Below, one piece after another: positions 22,274 to 34,969 of a DNA stretch of 64,000 nucleotides. Under the pieces are notes generated by a model, which saw only the letters and a list, made by a program, of their open reading frames with translations, did no database searches and was not told where the DNA came from. Within the stretch, counting starts at the first letter, position 1; each line of letters starts with the position of its first letter. The stretch is from positions 19,773,590-19,837,589 of the forward strand of contig CM065308.1 in assembly GCA_033032175.1 (NCBI GenBank), given 5' to 3'. Origin of the DNA: Saturnia japonica (lineage: Eukaryota > Arthropoda > Insecta > Lepidoptera > Saturniidae). The translations under genes were made by a program, and so were the position numbers.

Positions 22274-23560
22274 TTAGGCCTTTACCTATGAAATTGCCGT
22301 TTTGTATGAAAAAATTTAAACCATTTTTTTTCATGTATTTTTTATTTGTATTAATCGAAGTAATCACCCATGCAATCAATGCATCTTTGCCAGCGCAGTG
22401 GCAGTTTATTGACGCCCTTCTTAAAGAAATCAGCTGGACGGGAGGCAACAAATTCTTCAAAGGCATTTTGTACTGCCTCTCGGGTATTGAATTTTTTTCC
22501 CGTCAAGGAGTTATCCAAATTCTCGAAAAAGTAGTAGTCTGTAAGCGGAAGGTCTGATGAGTAGGGCGGATGACGGAGAACTTCCAACCCCAGTTCTTGC
22601 AACTTGGAGACCGTCTGCTGTGCAGTATGAGGTCGCGCGTTGACGTGCAGGAGCAGCGGTGACGAGCGATTGACCAATGCTGGTTGGAGATGTGCCAGCT
22701 TCTCCATCATTGTGTTCAGTTCTTCACAGTACACATCTGCAGTAATACTCACCCCGTTTGGTAAGAAGCTGTGATGAATCACACTGGCGCTAGACCACCA
22801 AATAGTGACCATCACTTTTCTAGGGGTAAGTTTTCGTTTAGGGCATTGTTTAGGTGCTGAACCAGGATCCAACCAACTTGCTGAGCGCTTGCGGTTATCA
22901 AACAGAATCCATTTTTCATCGCAGGTAACAATGCGGTTAAAAATTCCTTCATTTGTGTGTATGTTGAGCAGTGCAAGGCTCGTCTCGACGCGTACTTCGC
23001 GCTGGCGATCATTGAGTTCGTGGGGCACCCATTTGTCAAGCTTTTTTTACCTTGGCAATTTGACGCAAATGGACCAATATTAATTTGACGCTAACGTCGA
23101 AAGTTGCTGCTAATTCAGCCGTAGATTGTGTATCATCAGCTTCCACAATCGCCTTTAATTCGTCATTGTCGACCAAAGTCTTCGGACGACCGCGAGGTTC
23201 ATTTTTCAGGTTGAAATTCCCAGAACGGAAGCGAGCAAACCTATAACAGGTGGTGCGTTGGTTTGTAGTGTTAGCTCCGTAAACGTCGTTGACGTTGCGT
23301 GCCGCTTGTGCCGCGTAGCTGCCACGACGGTACTCATATTCCATAATTACTCGAATTTTTAAAGTATCCATGATGACAAAAAAGCTTGAAATGCGATGAA
23401 AATGTAACACTAATCAATAAACAAATGACTACTTTTGGAAAAAGAATTCCATGTTCTTAAAATAAAAGTAATTTGAAATTAGAATTCTTAGCCAAACATA
23501 ATTATTTTGTTTTGAAATGGCCAGTACTGCAGAACGGCAATTTCATAGGTAAAGACCTAT
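22274..23560 (-). mobile_element. Mariner element, cecropia-type, inactive
   Basis: The 1,287-bp element is bounded by 28-bp TIRs with two mismatches (left starts TTAGGCCTTTACC, right, reversed, ATAGGTCTTTACC; both run to GAAATTGCCGTT). TA dinucleotides at 22,272 and 23,561 are the expected target duplication. It encodes one transposase on the minus strand, listed separately. Length, TIR size and TA target fit mariner exactly. It sits between a SINE-B and a Lep1 Helitron body. Confidence 0.9.
22351..23371 (-). pseudogene. Mariner transposase, one frameshift and a lost catalytic Asp
   Basis: The frame runs from an ATG at 23,371 to a TAA at 22,351, equivalent to 339 residues, close to the usual ~345. 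An N-terminal helix-turn-helix pair (about residues 5-105) includes a GRPKT linker near residue 61. The linker motif WVPHEL follows (about 114-119), then the DD34D catalytic core: first Asp in TCDEKW (151), third Asp in TDYYFF (278). The middle Asp, normally in HDNARPH, is Val at 243 (codon 22,642-22,644), which should abolish strand transfer. A run of seven A on the minus strand (23,042-23,048) is one base too long and breaks the frame between residues 110 and 111. The sequence resembles the cecropia group that includes Hsmar1 and moth mariners. I chose the ATG of MDTLKIRV because the upstream in-frame codons lack family similarity. Apart from these two lesions the frame is open, so the copy is fairly young. 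Confidence 0.9.
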
Positions 23561-23562
23561 TA

Positions 23563-23725
23563 TGTTTGTTTGAACGCGCTAATCTTTAGAATTAGCAGTC
23601 TCATTTAAAAAAAACTTTATGCACTTTATAGTCTATTTATTAAGGTAGGTTATAGGTTAATTAATTTCACGCTACGATCCTAAGAAATTAAGCAGTAAAT
23701 ATGGCACAGCTAGTAAATTTAAAAT
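23563..23725 (+). mobile_element. Lep1-type Helitron body fragment beside mariner
   Basis: TGTTTGTTTGAACGCGCTAA is the Lep1 body start, followed by TAGTCTATTTATTAAGGTAGG and TTTCACGCTACGATCC. It begins immediately after the mariner's right TA. The 5' Helitron end is not found on the mariner's left side, so the 5' part was lost or mariner inserted after truncation. Confidence 0.6.
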
Positions 23726-23729
23726 GTCA

Positions 23730-25095
23730 AACTAGGTATATTTTCTTTAAAATTTATCTATCGATCACTCTTAAACGACTGGACGGATTCTCGTGAAATT
23801 TAACAGGGGGAATCAATTAAGTAATAAAATAGGACATAAGATATTTTTATAATCTTCGAATAAAACGATATTAATAGACAAAAAAAGCAATCAATATATT
23901 TTGCTTTATGCTCCATTAGTTTTTATTTGTACGACGACTCTGACATAGTGGATATTAGTTCGAAAATAACATTTCAGAAAAAGAAAGAAATCGCACGTTA
24001 ATATGTAATAAGTAAATTCCTGGTAGGTGTTTCGTGTCATTAAAATTTTGCATACAAACTAAGGGAATCACATAGATCAAAATATATCCAAATGTATCGA
24101 AATTGTATGACGAAATAGATTATAAATATTGATTGGGATTCTATGAATATTGATTAATTTTTTTGTTATAACATGTTTTTATTGACATTTTATAGCGCAA
24201 TACGGCTGGTATTTTAAAATTCGTTGTGTTTCGGTAAGCCTATTGTTCGTTTTAAATTGAAATAAAGTTTGTCAGTCTCCAAAATAATATGGCAGGGTTT
24301 TAAAATTAACTATACTGAAGATGATTTTTTCCCACTAATAAAATAAAGTGTTGTATTAGATAATATTTAATATCATGTTGCTTCAAGAGGAAACGTCGTT
24401 CATAAGACATTTGAAAAATAGATTTTTACAGAAATTTATTACTATCGCGCTTTTTCTGAACAACCGAATAGGGCATGAGAGAGACTACTGCAACGAGTTG
24501 AACCGAGGCTCGGGGTGATTATATTATCTATCTAAAGTTTAAAATAGACGAAATCATAACTTTGTATTTCCCTATTTCCTCATTAAAAATTTAATATATT
24601 TAAGAGCAATATAAAAAGGAATTTAGCTATACCTATTTGCTACAGTTAGGCAACTATAAAAAGTTCACTGTTTTTAAAATTATTAATTTAAACAGAAAAT
24701 CAATATACTTAGTGGTAAACCTTGAAAACTGTACATAATCCAGTTTTGGTAAATGTGAACGTTTTAAAGACTTTAAGCAAAGCATATTGCGTTAGTTGAT
24801 ATTTAATATTATTATTATTTTTAATGGAAGTGCTGGAAAGTAAAAGTGTAAGAAACGTTGCTTCACTACTTTGTGATAATAATAAAAGCGAAAGTTTTGC
24901 TCATGAATATTATAAAATGATCCAGTTACCAACGCCCCTTGTATTTGCAATCAAATTTGTCATCGCGCGCGACAGATTATGAACGCCTTTTTATCTGGCA
25001 ATTTTTTTTGTTGTTGCTCAACTTGTTTTATATACTTATTGCATAAAACTTATCTTACTCTATTAAGATAAGTGCGCACACGCTGTTGTATTTTT
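23730..25095. other. AT-rich stretch, no recognised feature
   Basis: No coding signature, TIR or in-window repeat match was seen. Confidence 0.45.
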
Positions 25096-25099
25096 TGAA

Positions 25100-25848
25100 A
25101 TTGTATCACGGCAGAAGGGCTGCTTTGTAACTGATTTGAGAGATCTACGATCGTTCGCCAGTCATAGCTGTTATGTCGACCCGCTCAATATCTCTTCGGG
25201 TTATGTTCGAAGGAGATCATGTTATAGGAGGATCGGTACACACTGGTTGGGAAACAGTTACATACCTTTAGAGTACGGCAAAGATATAACGAAGTCATAA
25301 AGTTGTGACTCGGGAGCCCAGCGCGCGTGGTTTGTGATGTAAGGGAGAAGAGGGAATTTGGTTGAACCCCTCTGGCAGCCGCCCGCGCGATACTAATGAT
25401 AATGACACTTCACTTGCAATCATTTAGGTACCCACACACATCATTACACACACTATGTTCATACATACGTGCACACCACACAGGTACATAGGTTCTGTAA
25501 GGAATTTTTTTTCTTTATTACGCTAGTTAGTGTAGATCATATTTCAGATCACTAATTACATATACACATGTTCCTTCCTTCTCCCAGGAGGCACGGACAT
25601 GTATATATGTATATGTCAGTTTAGCTCGAATCTTACGGATAGGGAATTAGTTAGATCGCGACTTCTTTGTAATCGCGGCAACAGCCCAAGCCGAGGTCCG
25701 GCCACTTTGGCACCCTTATGAGCTTGTTGCCCACGCTTTTGCGGCTGATTGCCTTAAGCACTCGCCCCCAAGCCCGGTAAAGCTGTAAAAGCCATCAGCG
25801 GCTATGTTTTTGGATAGGGGCCCCAGGCTAACAGTAACAAAAAAAAGG
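25100..25848 (+). repeat. Retroposon 3' region: repeat G followed by module H (copy b)
   Basis: The first part (to about 25,375) shares GAGCCCAGCGCGCGTGGTTT-like sequence with 36,075-36,435 and 40,640-41,125. It is followed by CAGCCGCCCGCGCGATACTA and then GGTACATAGGTTCTGTAAGG. Module H begins near 25,650 with TTAGATCGCGACTTCTTTG and ends GGCTAACAGTAACAAAAAAA. The same G-then-H order occurs at 48,530-49,120, so these are one family. The A-rich end and variable 5' ends suggest a LINE-like retroposon; no protein motif survives. Confidence 0.55.
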
Positions 25849-25859
25849 TTGAACCACTC

Positions 25860-27155
25860 TTGTGAACACTCACCATGATACTGCAGGAATTATTCTCCTC
25901 CAGTTTAAAAATACATTGATGAAACTCTAATATTTAATTTCCTATCAGGAATGCTAAACGTATAGATATGTCAGCGAGAGCTAGTTTTTCGAATACTTTA
26001 CTTTTTCTCATAGAATAGAATTTTTTTATTATAGGTACATTAGTAATTGACAATCATTTGAGAAAACGTTTTAACAGACATCTAACATTGTCACGTTATG
26101 AAAAAACTGCAGCTCGGACTGATTATACCTATGTATTTTCAAGGAAATTGTAATTTCGTGTTGTTTGAAGAATAATGTAATAAGGAATTTGGCAATGGCA
26201 GTATGGGCTTCTTTAATTTTGATATTCGTTACACTCGTTTGCTGGAATGACTAACAAAGGAACTATATGTGGGCAATTTAAGAATACTCCTTATTCTTTC
26301 TTTAGAAAGCAGTTTTTTATACTTTAACTTTCCTATACCATAATATTTCAGTTTATTTTTTGTTGTAAATATAAACTGTGCATTTTAATTGAAAAAATAT
26401 GAAAATGGCAATGCTATATTGAATATATGTATAAAAATATTTGTTCTAGTGCCACATTATCCAAAGACACAGAAACAGACCCAGAAAACAAAGGAATGCA
26501 TTTCTATGGACTAAGCGCTGTCATCCAAGACAATTCAGCCTAGAAACAAAACTGCTCTCAAGTTCTCTGGTTCAAACGAGAAACTGGCTGACAGCCAATG
26601 TTAAACATAGAAAAAATTATAGCGAATAAAAAAACAAATATTAAGAAAAAGAAACTAAGGCAATTAAATTCAATCATATGAACTAACTATAATATGGAAC
26701 TTTTTTATCGAAAATAATTCGGTTATCATTTTTTTGAAACTCCGTAAATTGTCTTTATTGTTGATTCCAAATATAAATGAAAATTATGCATCAGAAAATC
26801 AATATCCAAATTATAAAACTAATAAAATATAATACCTACAAATTATAACATAAATCAGAAATATTTGCAAACCACTTATAATATTATAATGCACATTGTG
26901 AGCTATAAATATTCTATTATGCAAATTCAATTTCGATAATGTGTTTCGATATAATATATTTAATTTAGGCAAAACTATTTAATATTTAAAGGAAGTATGA
27001 CATTTTCATAAAAATAAATGCGTGGGTTTATTTTAATTATGGAAACCGAAACTAAAATATAATAGAAACAATTAAGTTCCATTTAGTTACGCGAATTTTT
27101 GGTCTGTGTTTGTGTATTATTAATGAAAATAATCGGAATTGTGGACACGAGAATC
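25860..27155. other. AT-rich stretch, no recognised feature
   Basis: Nothing beyond short A/T runs. The somewhat less AT-rich block at 26,460-26,600 has no match in the window. Confidence 0.45.
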
Positions 27156-27159
27156 CGGG

Positions 27160-27587
27160 AGATGACTACTTTTGGGAAATGGTATTAAACACTTTATATA
27201 TTGGATATAATACCTACGAATGAATATATTTATTTTCATTATTACACAATACAAAATGTTTTTTTTTTATTGAAATAAAAATACGCCACAAAATCGCAGC
27301 ATTATGGTCCCGTGACGTCATCATTCATTTTATATTGTCATTTCGTATGATAACAGTAACAAATGTGACAACTTACGCAAGAGTCTAACGTTCATGTTTC
27401 ATAAACCGTGACGTCACGTTTTCTAATCGGCGTTTCAAACCACGTGACTCACAGACGAAAAATTATAATTTTTTCAAAGGGAAAATTAAATAAATAAACA
27501 ACTAATTTTCCAGATTTTTATTGTATTTAAGCTTTTTATCTATATACCAATATTATTCAATAATTTATTTTAAATTTCAAACATGCA
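27160..27587 (-). repeat. Repeat C, copy 2
   Basis: The inverse of 20,086-20,522 along its full length. It has TGACGTCA at 27,313 and 27,409 and CACGTG at 27,441, in the same order and similar spacing as copy 1. The CCGCC block next to the first copy's E-box is deleted here. Confidence 0.6.
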
Positions 27588-27599
27588 GTCAGTTCAGCA

Positions 27600-28600
27600 C
27601 GTATGATACCCAATATAGTGGCACAACTGGGTGTTAATCTAGCCGGATGGTAGGGTATCAAACTCGGACTGGGTCGCGACCATCATTCACAAACCCTTCA
27701 CAGTGAGTCTCTTTTAGTTTGAAGCGTTTCAGGATCTGCCTGTGTAAAAGTCTTGCAAGTGGATAAGAGAGCGTCGACCGGCGATGGATTGGGCACAGTT
27801 CAACAAATTTGCCTTATAATAAAAAAAAAAACTCTTGCATTTTTTTTGCCCACCATATCCGATACATATTAGGCAATATATAAAATCAATCTATGTAGGT
27901 ACGTAGATTATAACTATTGATCGCTCTAGGATTATGAATGCACTATATTAGTCCGTTTTATCTATGGCATTTAAACTGATTGGATTAACATGTAAATGCT
28001 TTCAAAAGATGGTCAACCGATCGAAAAATTCTGTCGGCGTTTTATTAAAAAAAATGAAAGGATATCAGAGATAATGTTCGTGCGACAACATAAAAATGAA
28101 ATTATTATCGGTGCTTTAATATGTCGGCCGAAGCGAGGCCTGCGTTGAGCATAATCAAGTTCATTGCTAATTACGCGGCCTTTTAGCGAGTTGGCATCGA
28201 GGACTGATTTTATCCTGGGAGGCGGTCATTTGACGTTCGTTGTCATGCAAAAAAAAATATATCCTACAATATTGATATAATTAAAAAAATCATTGACTTT
28301 CGATCAGATTATTGATTTTAAATAGGATTATTGATATTAGATGGGTGATATTATGTTTATCCGTTAATTTTTGCAATACGAAAACCTTGTAAGATTCTGT
28401 TATTTACGTTCGAGGTAAATCTGTGGAAAAATTTAGGAGCATATAAAGCTTATTTATTCCTGCTAACAGATAATTTATAAATTATGTTAGATATAATAAA
28501 AAAATTATTTGTTTTATTGTGATAGTAATATGAAACCCTTTTGGGTAAATGTTTCCGCTATCCCGTGCCATTTTTATATATCCTGAACAATATTTATCCA
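27600..28600. other. No recognised feature
   Basis: 27,600-27,810 is mixed-composition sequence without a match; the rest is AT-rich. Confidence 0.4.
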
Positions 28601-28610
28601 GTTTAACTTA

Positions 28611-28710
28611 GCGTTTTCAATTATATCATCAACCCACCCTTTTATGTGGTCTACCTCTGCTCTTTGCATGTAGGTCGTAGCCATCTTGTACCTTCTGTCG
28701 TCCACCTCTT
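28611..28710 (-). pseudogene. Short LINE C-terminal remnant
   Basis: The minus strand reads RGGRQKVQDGYDLHAKSRGR followed by PHKR, and after a one-base shift WVDDIIENA. This is the GRP-KRW-DDI motif shared by C-terminal LINE segments. About 30 codons remain. Confidence 0.55.
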
Positions 28711-29206
28711 TTCTTTTTACCTTGAAATGTGCCCTTCCCATTGTCATTTTAGACTTAGAACTTTGTAAAGTATTCGGATTCCTGTATCAGTCGATTTCTT
28801 TAATCTTTGTTATTTCGTTTGGATTTTTATGGTTCTACAGATTTAGTGGTGTAGAGTTGTATTTTACTTAATGTGGAAGTGCTACTTGCTTAATATCAAA
28901 AATTAAAGCATTACATAGAGTTTATATCTATTTTTTCTTTTTATTAGTTTATTGAATCAATAAATCGCTCGTGACTTCCATGATTTATTTTAGGTATCCG
29001 TTTCGATTCCAATGTTTAGTTTATATTGCGCTGTATTTCTGAGTTTTATATGTCGATTTTCTACCGCCAATAGGTATCTCAGTAACTTTGATTCCCTTAT
29101 TAATTTAAGATATTTTAAATGCTTACCTACGTTATAAAATTAGTTATTTCTAGACTCACCAGTTGTTCATAGTTCAGTCAGTTTTAAGAATCTATATATT
29201 AATACA

Positions 29207-29550
29207 TGAAGCAAAAGCTTTCTACCCCTTTTTAAGAGTATTGCGTACACGGAAGTCTGTGATTTTGGCATGGTTAAAGTTTATATGGAGAAGGAGCACA
29301 GAAAGCTAAGATTTATCTATAATATCTGTTACTAATATATTAAATAAAATAAATTAATACTGCGAATCCTAAACCGACCAGTGCCATTGAACTTAGACCC
29401 CCCAAAATATTGATATTGTCACTCAACGAAAAGTGACAGCAAGTGATGTAGATAATACTCATTGTTTATGAATATTGTAAATGTCAAACAGAAAATAGTC
29501 TATGATCAACAAGTCGCTGATTGAATTTCGACCTTATGGCGATCGCTAGT
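29207..29550 (-). repeat. Repeat D, copy 2
   Basis: Inverse of the copies at 5,809 and 30,921. It runs from GAAGCAAAAGCTTTC through GTATTGCGTACACGGAAGTC and TGTCACTCAACGAAAAGTGA to GGCGATCGCTA. Confidence 0.6.
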
Positions 29551-29876
29551 TTTATTAGATACATATTTTACTATATTAATTTTCCCTTAAAAAATATTTC
29601 GTCACTATGCGTTGGTGTGTTATTGACATCTAAAATTTGGGAATATGGCGACAAACTTACGTTTTAAGTTACTGTGCGTCGGTCGTAAAGCATTTTCTCT
29701 TATTGTTTACCATCAGTCGAGTAACCTGACACTATGCAGGATCGTTTAAAATGGTAACTCGGTAAAGCGTTCATGGAAGTCAGATTGTATTAAATCACAT
29801 GATAAAATGTTGAGTGACTTTTTTTGTATTTGGTGCTAATCTAATACTATTAACTGAGCGTTTTTTATTATATATT

Positions 29877-30000
29877 TCTATACATATAATATGGTTTCTC
29901 GGAAACGGCTCCAACGATTTGGATGAAATTTTGTATTAAAATGTTTTACGTTTCAAGTTTACCTAGAAAGGTGTTTTCTTTTTTTAAAATAACGAGAAAA
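29877..30000 (+). mobile_element. Helitron-like 5' half
   Basis: TATGGTTTCTCGGAAACGGC, TCCAACGATTTGGATGAAAT is the conserved Helitron body block, close to that at 41,996. The 3' end is missing. Confidence 0.5.
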
Positions 30001-30214
30001 GTTCGGTCGCCCAGTTATTATGTTTGATTTAATTAATTAAAAATTGTATGTAATTGTATGTATTATTTATTGTTGTGTTGTATTGTATTGTGTTGTTATG
30101 TTAGTTACGCACGTATTAAATTATACTTTTTTGCGTAACAAAACAAAAATAACCACATGCTAACAAAATGATGACGTAAGTCATCAATGCTAATATCGCA
30201 AACTCATTCTGCTT

Positions 30215-30455
30215 TTTTTATTATTATTTTTTGGCTTTTGGCCACAACCTCACCTGATCTTATGTCACAATTTGGCCCAAGATATCACGCTAAGCCTAGC
30301 GTGGTAAAAATGGCTCTCAAGCGCAGCTGCCGGAACACGAATAAAGTTGCTTGTTCGAAAGATTTAGAAAAAAAACCCACCACGATGTTTTCCTTGACCG
30401 AAGGCTCAGGATCACTTCAGGGATTTGAACTCACGTCGATTGAAGGCTATTAAGT
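30215..30455 (-). repeat. SINE-A copy, head degraded
   Basis: The B box reads (minus) GAGTTCAAATCCC near 30,418-30,433. The body includes GAAAACATCGTGGTGGG, GCAGCTGCGCTTGAGAGCC and CATAAGATCAGGTGAGG. The A box is not recognisable. Confidence 0.65.
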
Positions 30456-30920
30456 CCTTTACTGGTGTTAAAAATAATATATACTTATACAACGTCAAAT
30501 TATTTTTACACAAATAAAATATATTACATTAAAATGAATTTAGTTAGCTTCGTTATCTATAATTCGAATAACATTATCAGGGACATTTGTACCTTAAGCA
30601 TTATATAATCAGACCAATAATATTAACTGTAAGTTAACTCTATACAACTAATCAGTATCTATCAGTTGTTTCATCTATAAACGGGTGATATATTTGCATC
30701 CAATAATATGTTATCGATATTTACAAGTACTTCTCTGAAGCCTATGCAGATTATAATCCTAACGTGATTAGATTACATTTCATGAATAAGAGTTTTCTAT
30801 CGAAAATAATATCGCTTTAAACCCGTATCCATTGGTCTGCGTATTAACGTTGCTGTTTATATGTTCCTTTTTGAGATTTCGATGTTATGGTATTTTATAA
30901 TTCCAATTAATTATTTTTAG

Positions 30921-31272
30921 TAGCGGTCGCCTTATGGTCGAAATTCAATGAGCGACTTTTTGATCATAGACTATTTTCTGTTTGACGTTTGCAGTATTCG
31001 TGAACCTAAACAATGAGTATTATCTAAATCACTGGCTGTCACTTTTCGTTGAGTGACAATGTAAATATTTTGGGGGGTCTAAGTTTAATGGCAACCGGTC
31101 GTGTTAGGATTCGCAGTATTAATTTATTTAATTTAATATATTAGTAACAGATATTATAGATAAATTTTAGATTTCTGCACTCCTTCTCCATATAAACTTG
31201 AACTATGCCAAATCTCACAGTCTTCCGTGCACGCAATACGCTTAAAAAGGTGCCGACAGCTTTTGCTTCACT
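30921..31272 (+). repeat. Repeat D, copy 3
   Basis: The most complete copy: TAGCGGTCGCCTTATGGTCG at the start, then TTCGTTGAGTGACAATG, then CTTCCGTGCACGCAATACGC and GACAGCTTTTGCTTCA at the end. Confidence 0.6.
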
Positions 31273-31599
31273 TATTAATATTATTTGTATTCTTTACTTA
31301 GTTCATTTGTTAGAAGTAATGGGTATAATATAAAACGATAAAATTTAGTTGTTACTAGTTTTGTCAATATTGTTTTTAGGATATTTTTTAACTTTGGTTT
31401 ATAGTATTTGTGTTAGGTTGTTTTTCAGGCTTAGTAAATTAACTGCACTGTTTTTGGTGGAAAATAAAAGTCACTGATTGGTTCACAGGTTGGTACTCGG
31501 TCATATATCAACGAATTTTTACGGAACTCGCGTACATTTACCGATTTAAAATTGCAACACTATCAAAAAAATATCGCTAGCAAAACTCAATGCTTGAGA

Positions 31600-31760
31600 A
31601 ATGTTCTTTTAGCAACACCGTATGTGGGAAAAATATAGAAGTATGGGTTTTCTTAGCTTTTGAAATTACCTAGACATTGTGGGCTGGCGTCTGGATAAAG
31701 CTGAAAAAATGACTCTTTGCCCAATAGTGGGCCGCTTTCAGGCTGGTATTATTATTATTT
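31600..31760 (+). repeat. LINE 3' tail with ATT repeats
   Basis: CTTTGCCCAATAGTGGGCCG, CTTTCAGGCTGGTATTATT is the terminal motif of lepidopteran LINEs (family form: CCCAGCAGTGGG-CAT---AGGCTG followed by ATT repeats). No coding frame remains upstream. Confidence 0.5.
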
Positions 31761-31764
31761 CACT

Positions 31765-34300
31765 ATGCATAATATAGTGATCATGATTTTCAATTCAGTT
31801 GCAATATATAAACGACTTAGAAAGCGAAGGAATAAACAACAGTTTTATTAGAATAAAATCTCCCTTGAGGAAAGATGACCCGTAGAAATGACAAACGAAA
31901 GTTACAACACCGAAGGCGGCCATTATCCGTGATTCTATCTACGAAGCTATCTTCAAAATGAATTAAAGCAACATTGTATGGAGATAACTTCGAGATGTAG
32001 AAAACAATTTAGTGGGCCATTTGTGGTGCATGAGCCATTGTAGTGTTACTTCGAATGAGCGTTATACCGATATCAAAGTTTACTGCTGTGAGTGACGTCG
32101 GCGTAGGAGATGGGCGAGAGCGAGCCCGGAGAGCGGACTCGTATGGAAGCGATTAGGATTTGTTAAATTTTGTATACGTTTAAGGAAGAGTAGAAATATG
32201 TTTCGTATTTATTTATTGGACTCAATCAATTGTGGATTTTTTAGTAACATTATATAAGTAAAATTTTCTGATAAAGTCGTGTTCAGGATAAGTACAGAGA
32301 CTAAATAATGTTTTATTTAATAACAAGTCAATATGTAGGGTTTATTGTACATATATTTAATTAAATTAGCTCATGTATACGACGTGGAATAGCAGGACAA
32401 TTGAAATAGACATCTATAGAAAGAAGTAACAGAACATTTAAAGATTTTTAAAAGAATATTGCATACATTCAACTATGTTCCTTTCTTCGGTAAAAACATA
32501 AATAACTGCATTTATCCTTATGGCAGAATTATGAAAAAATTTAATATAAATTGACACTTTTAATAAATAATGTTATAAATAAAAGTATAAAATATAAGAA
32601 AATACATAATAAAAACTTTATTATTCGGCGTATTATGTTAAATCTATGATTCTTGAACTTATTATGTTATTCTTACAGAAGCTAGTACTAAATAATATAT
32701 TAATATTATAGTATAAAGCCATAAAAAAGTTACATAATATAATTGAGAAGAATCAAATATAGTTAATCATAATTATAAAAAAAATAATTAATGGTGAAAT
32801 AAAATTCATGAAATAGGTTCTCTTTTAACTTGAACTGTCAGGTAAAAATTTATAACTGAATTTAACATTTTAAGAAGTTGATAAAACTCTTCATTCAGGT
32901 CTGAACAAAATAAAGTATATTTTTATAACTAAGTAAGTACTTACATGGACCACCACCTCTACAAAGATCAAGATTCTCGGAACCATCGGAAACAAAGGGT
33001 TTTGAAGGGTTAATGTTAGAAAACTTAATTTGTGGTTCACCAAACATCTTAAACGTAATTATAGCTTTGGAAAATGCAAATTTGTTACAAATGCTTTAAT
33101 AATACTATAGCAGCGAGAATTAGTTTTTACGTTATCTCGGTTGAGAGAGGTACATGTTTTGGGTTTGAGACTCGACTTTAATATTTTTACAAACAAATCT
33201 TTTTGAAAATTTCTCAACACCAATTCCAAAGCCAATTTCACGACTGTCATAATTTTGAAAATCCTATGTATGTGTTTTTATTTAGAGTCTATTGTGTTAG
33301 TCGCTTTTTCAGTTTAGCTCCCACCCAGGATAAGTAACTTCGTTGCAATAAAAAAAGAAGTACTTCCACATCAACTCATCATAAGTCCATTCGCAATCGC
33401 TTAAATTGATTAGGAACAAACAAAGAGATATTCATTTTGAAATATATTGGTATTAGATGAACTTTAAATCACGTTTTATTCACCGAAATTGTATTTAAAA
33501 TAAAAATAAAACTGGGTACCACAATCCAACGGGATATAAATGCAACAGAAATCCTAATAAAGGCGTACAAACAGATTTAAGACGGAACCTTTCCACCGAC
33601 GTATCGCGAACCATTGATCTTAATAAAACAAATTGCGTTTATATAATTGCGAATACTAGCAAATATATACACTATTGCTCTCATTTTAAGGTTTAAGGAA
33701 AGCGTTAAAGAGTTCTTGGAGTGAATCATCGACATGGTATTCGATAGAAATTTACCACGTTGGTAACAAACGAGGTAAATATACGTTACGTCGGATTTTA
33801 GAGTCCGTGTTTTAATCGTGCAAAGGTTTAAATTTCATGTAATTAAACATTACCTTTTATTTTTATAACACGTTTTAGTCGGATCCAATTAACAAGTTTT
33901 AGAAGTGATATTTTTTTTGACGCATTTTGTAAAGAATAAATAAGAGGACCCGCGCGTGTATCATGTCATGGAATTGCGACATGCTGAAGCTAGCCATAGA
34001 TGATAAAAATGTGAATTCATCAAAATAAAATATTAAAAGGACTGATAAAACTAATTCAACATTAATTTGTAATTTATTTGTAGATGACACTGATAAAGCA
34101 TTTTACAAAGTCGCTTTAAACATGCCTTCTTTATCACAAAAGCATTAGAAATTGGTTTAATCCGGCGTCCGGGTCCTGCGTTTTGCCGGATAATAAGTTC
34201 AAAAATCATGTTAAGCAAGTTTTATAGGGTAGCTGATTACGTGAATGACGGTGATGTCTGAGAGTGATTCCCTCTCTGTACATCTACTGAAAAATATAAC
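31765..34300. other. Long AT-rich stretch, little recognised
   Basis: One GC-rich block at 32,090-32,160 starts with GTGACGTCGGCGTAGG and opens an 18-codon frame only. The inverted partner of the short repeat at 19,655 lies at 33,297-33,350. Otherwise nothing was recognised. Confidence 0.45.
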
Positions 34301-34319
34301 TGTATATAAATTAATACAG

Positions 34320-34478
34320 CAAAAAAAAATCTTGATAAACCCTATCGAGTTTCTTGCTATTGCCTCGCGATGACTGAGATGTTTTCCGAACCGGTGGTAT
34401 GGTATTGACATTCATAAGTGCCTTATCAGGGCCTAAATAGAATAAAACATATTTTGATTTGATTTGATTTTGAAAAAG
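34320..34478 (-). repeat. Repeat I, copy 2, with TTTGA satellite
   Basis: On the minus strand: AAATCAAATCAAATC, then TTTAGGCCCTGATAAGGCAC, CCACCGGTTCGGAAAACATC. It matches 53,795-53,945 at length. The 3' region of an abundant lepidopteran LINE is the likely source. Confidence 0.5.
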
Positions 34479-34969
34479 AGATATATAAGTCAACAGGTTT
34501 AGCAACCAACGACTGTCCCTGTATCGACTGTTATTTCTGTCGGAATGGCCATGGTCTGTAGCCCCACTGTCACTAGTAGTACCTTCCTGAAATTATACCG
34601 CAAGCTTCACTGATGAACAACATCGATTGTTACTATCTTCACCGTAATAAAACAAGCAACAACTTCATAGTGTAAACTTTTTGTTACAATTTGTAAAAAA
34701 TCACTCGAGAAAAGTATACTTTCAAAAGTCCGAGACAAAATACAAATCTCTGCTATATTATAAATTGTTTAAATCAATTGCCAACAATTAAGAGTGTACA
34801 AAAACGAGATAACACTTGAGGGAAGGCTCAAGTACAAATGTAAAAAAACTTGTTATGACGATAATAAAAACTTTTCGCATAAGTTCGCTACATCGTTTGA
34901 AGATATACGAGTAATAGTCGAACCATTAGCAGTGTAATGTCTTCATACAACAAACGCATCATTGCAAAC

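Noticed and set aside
22288..22557. Plus-strand open frames of about 90 codons opposite the mariner transposase
   Set aside because: They are antisense shadows of the transposase frame.
30187..30453. 88-codon plus-strand frame
   Set aside because: Most of it is the antisense reading of a SINE-A copy with a decayed head.
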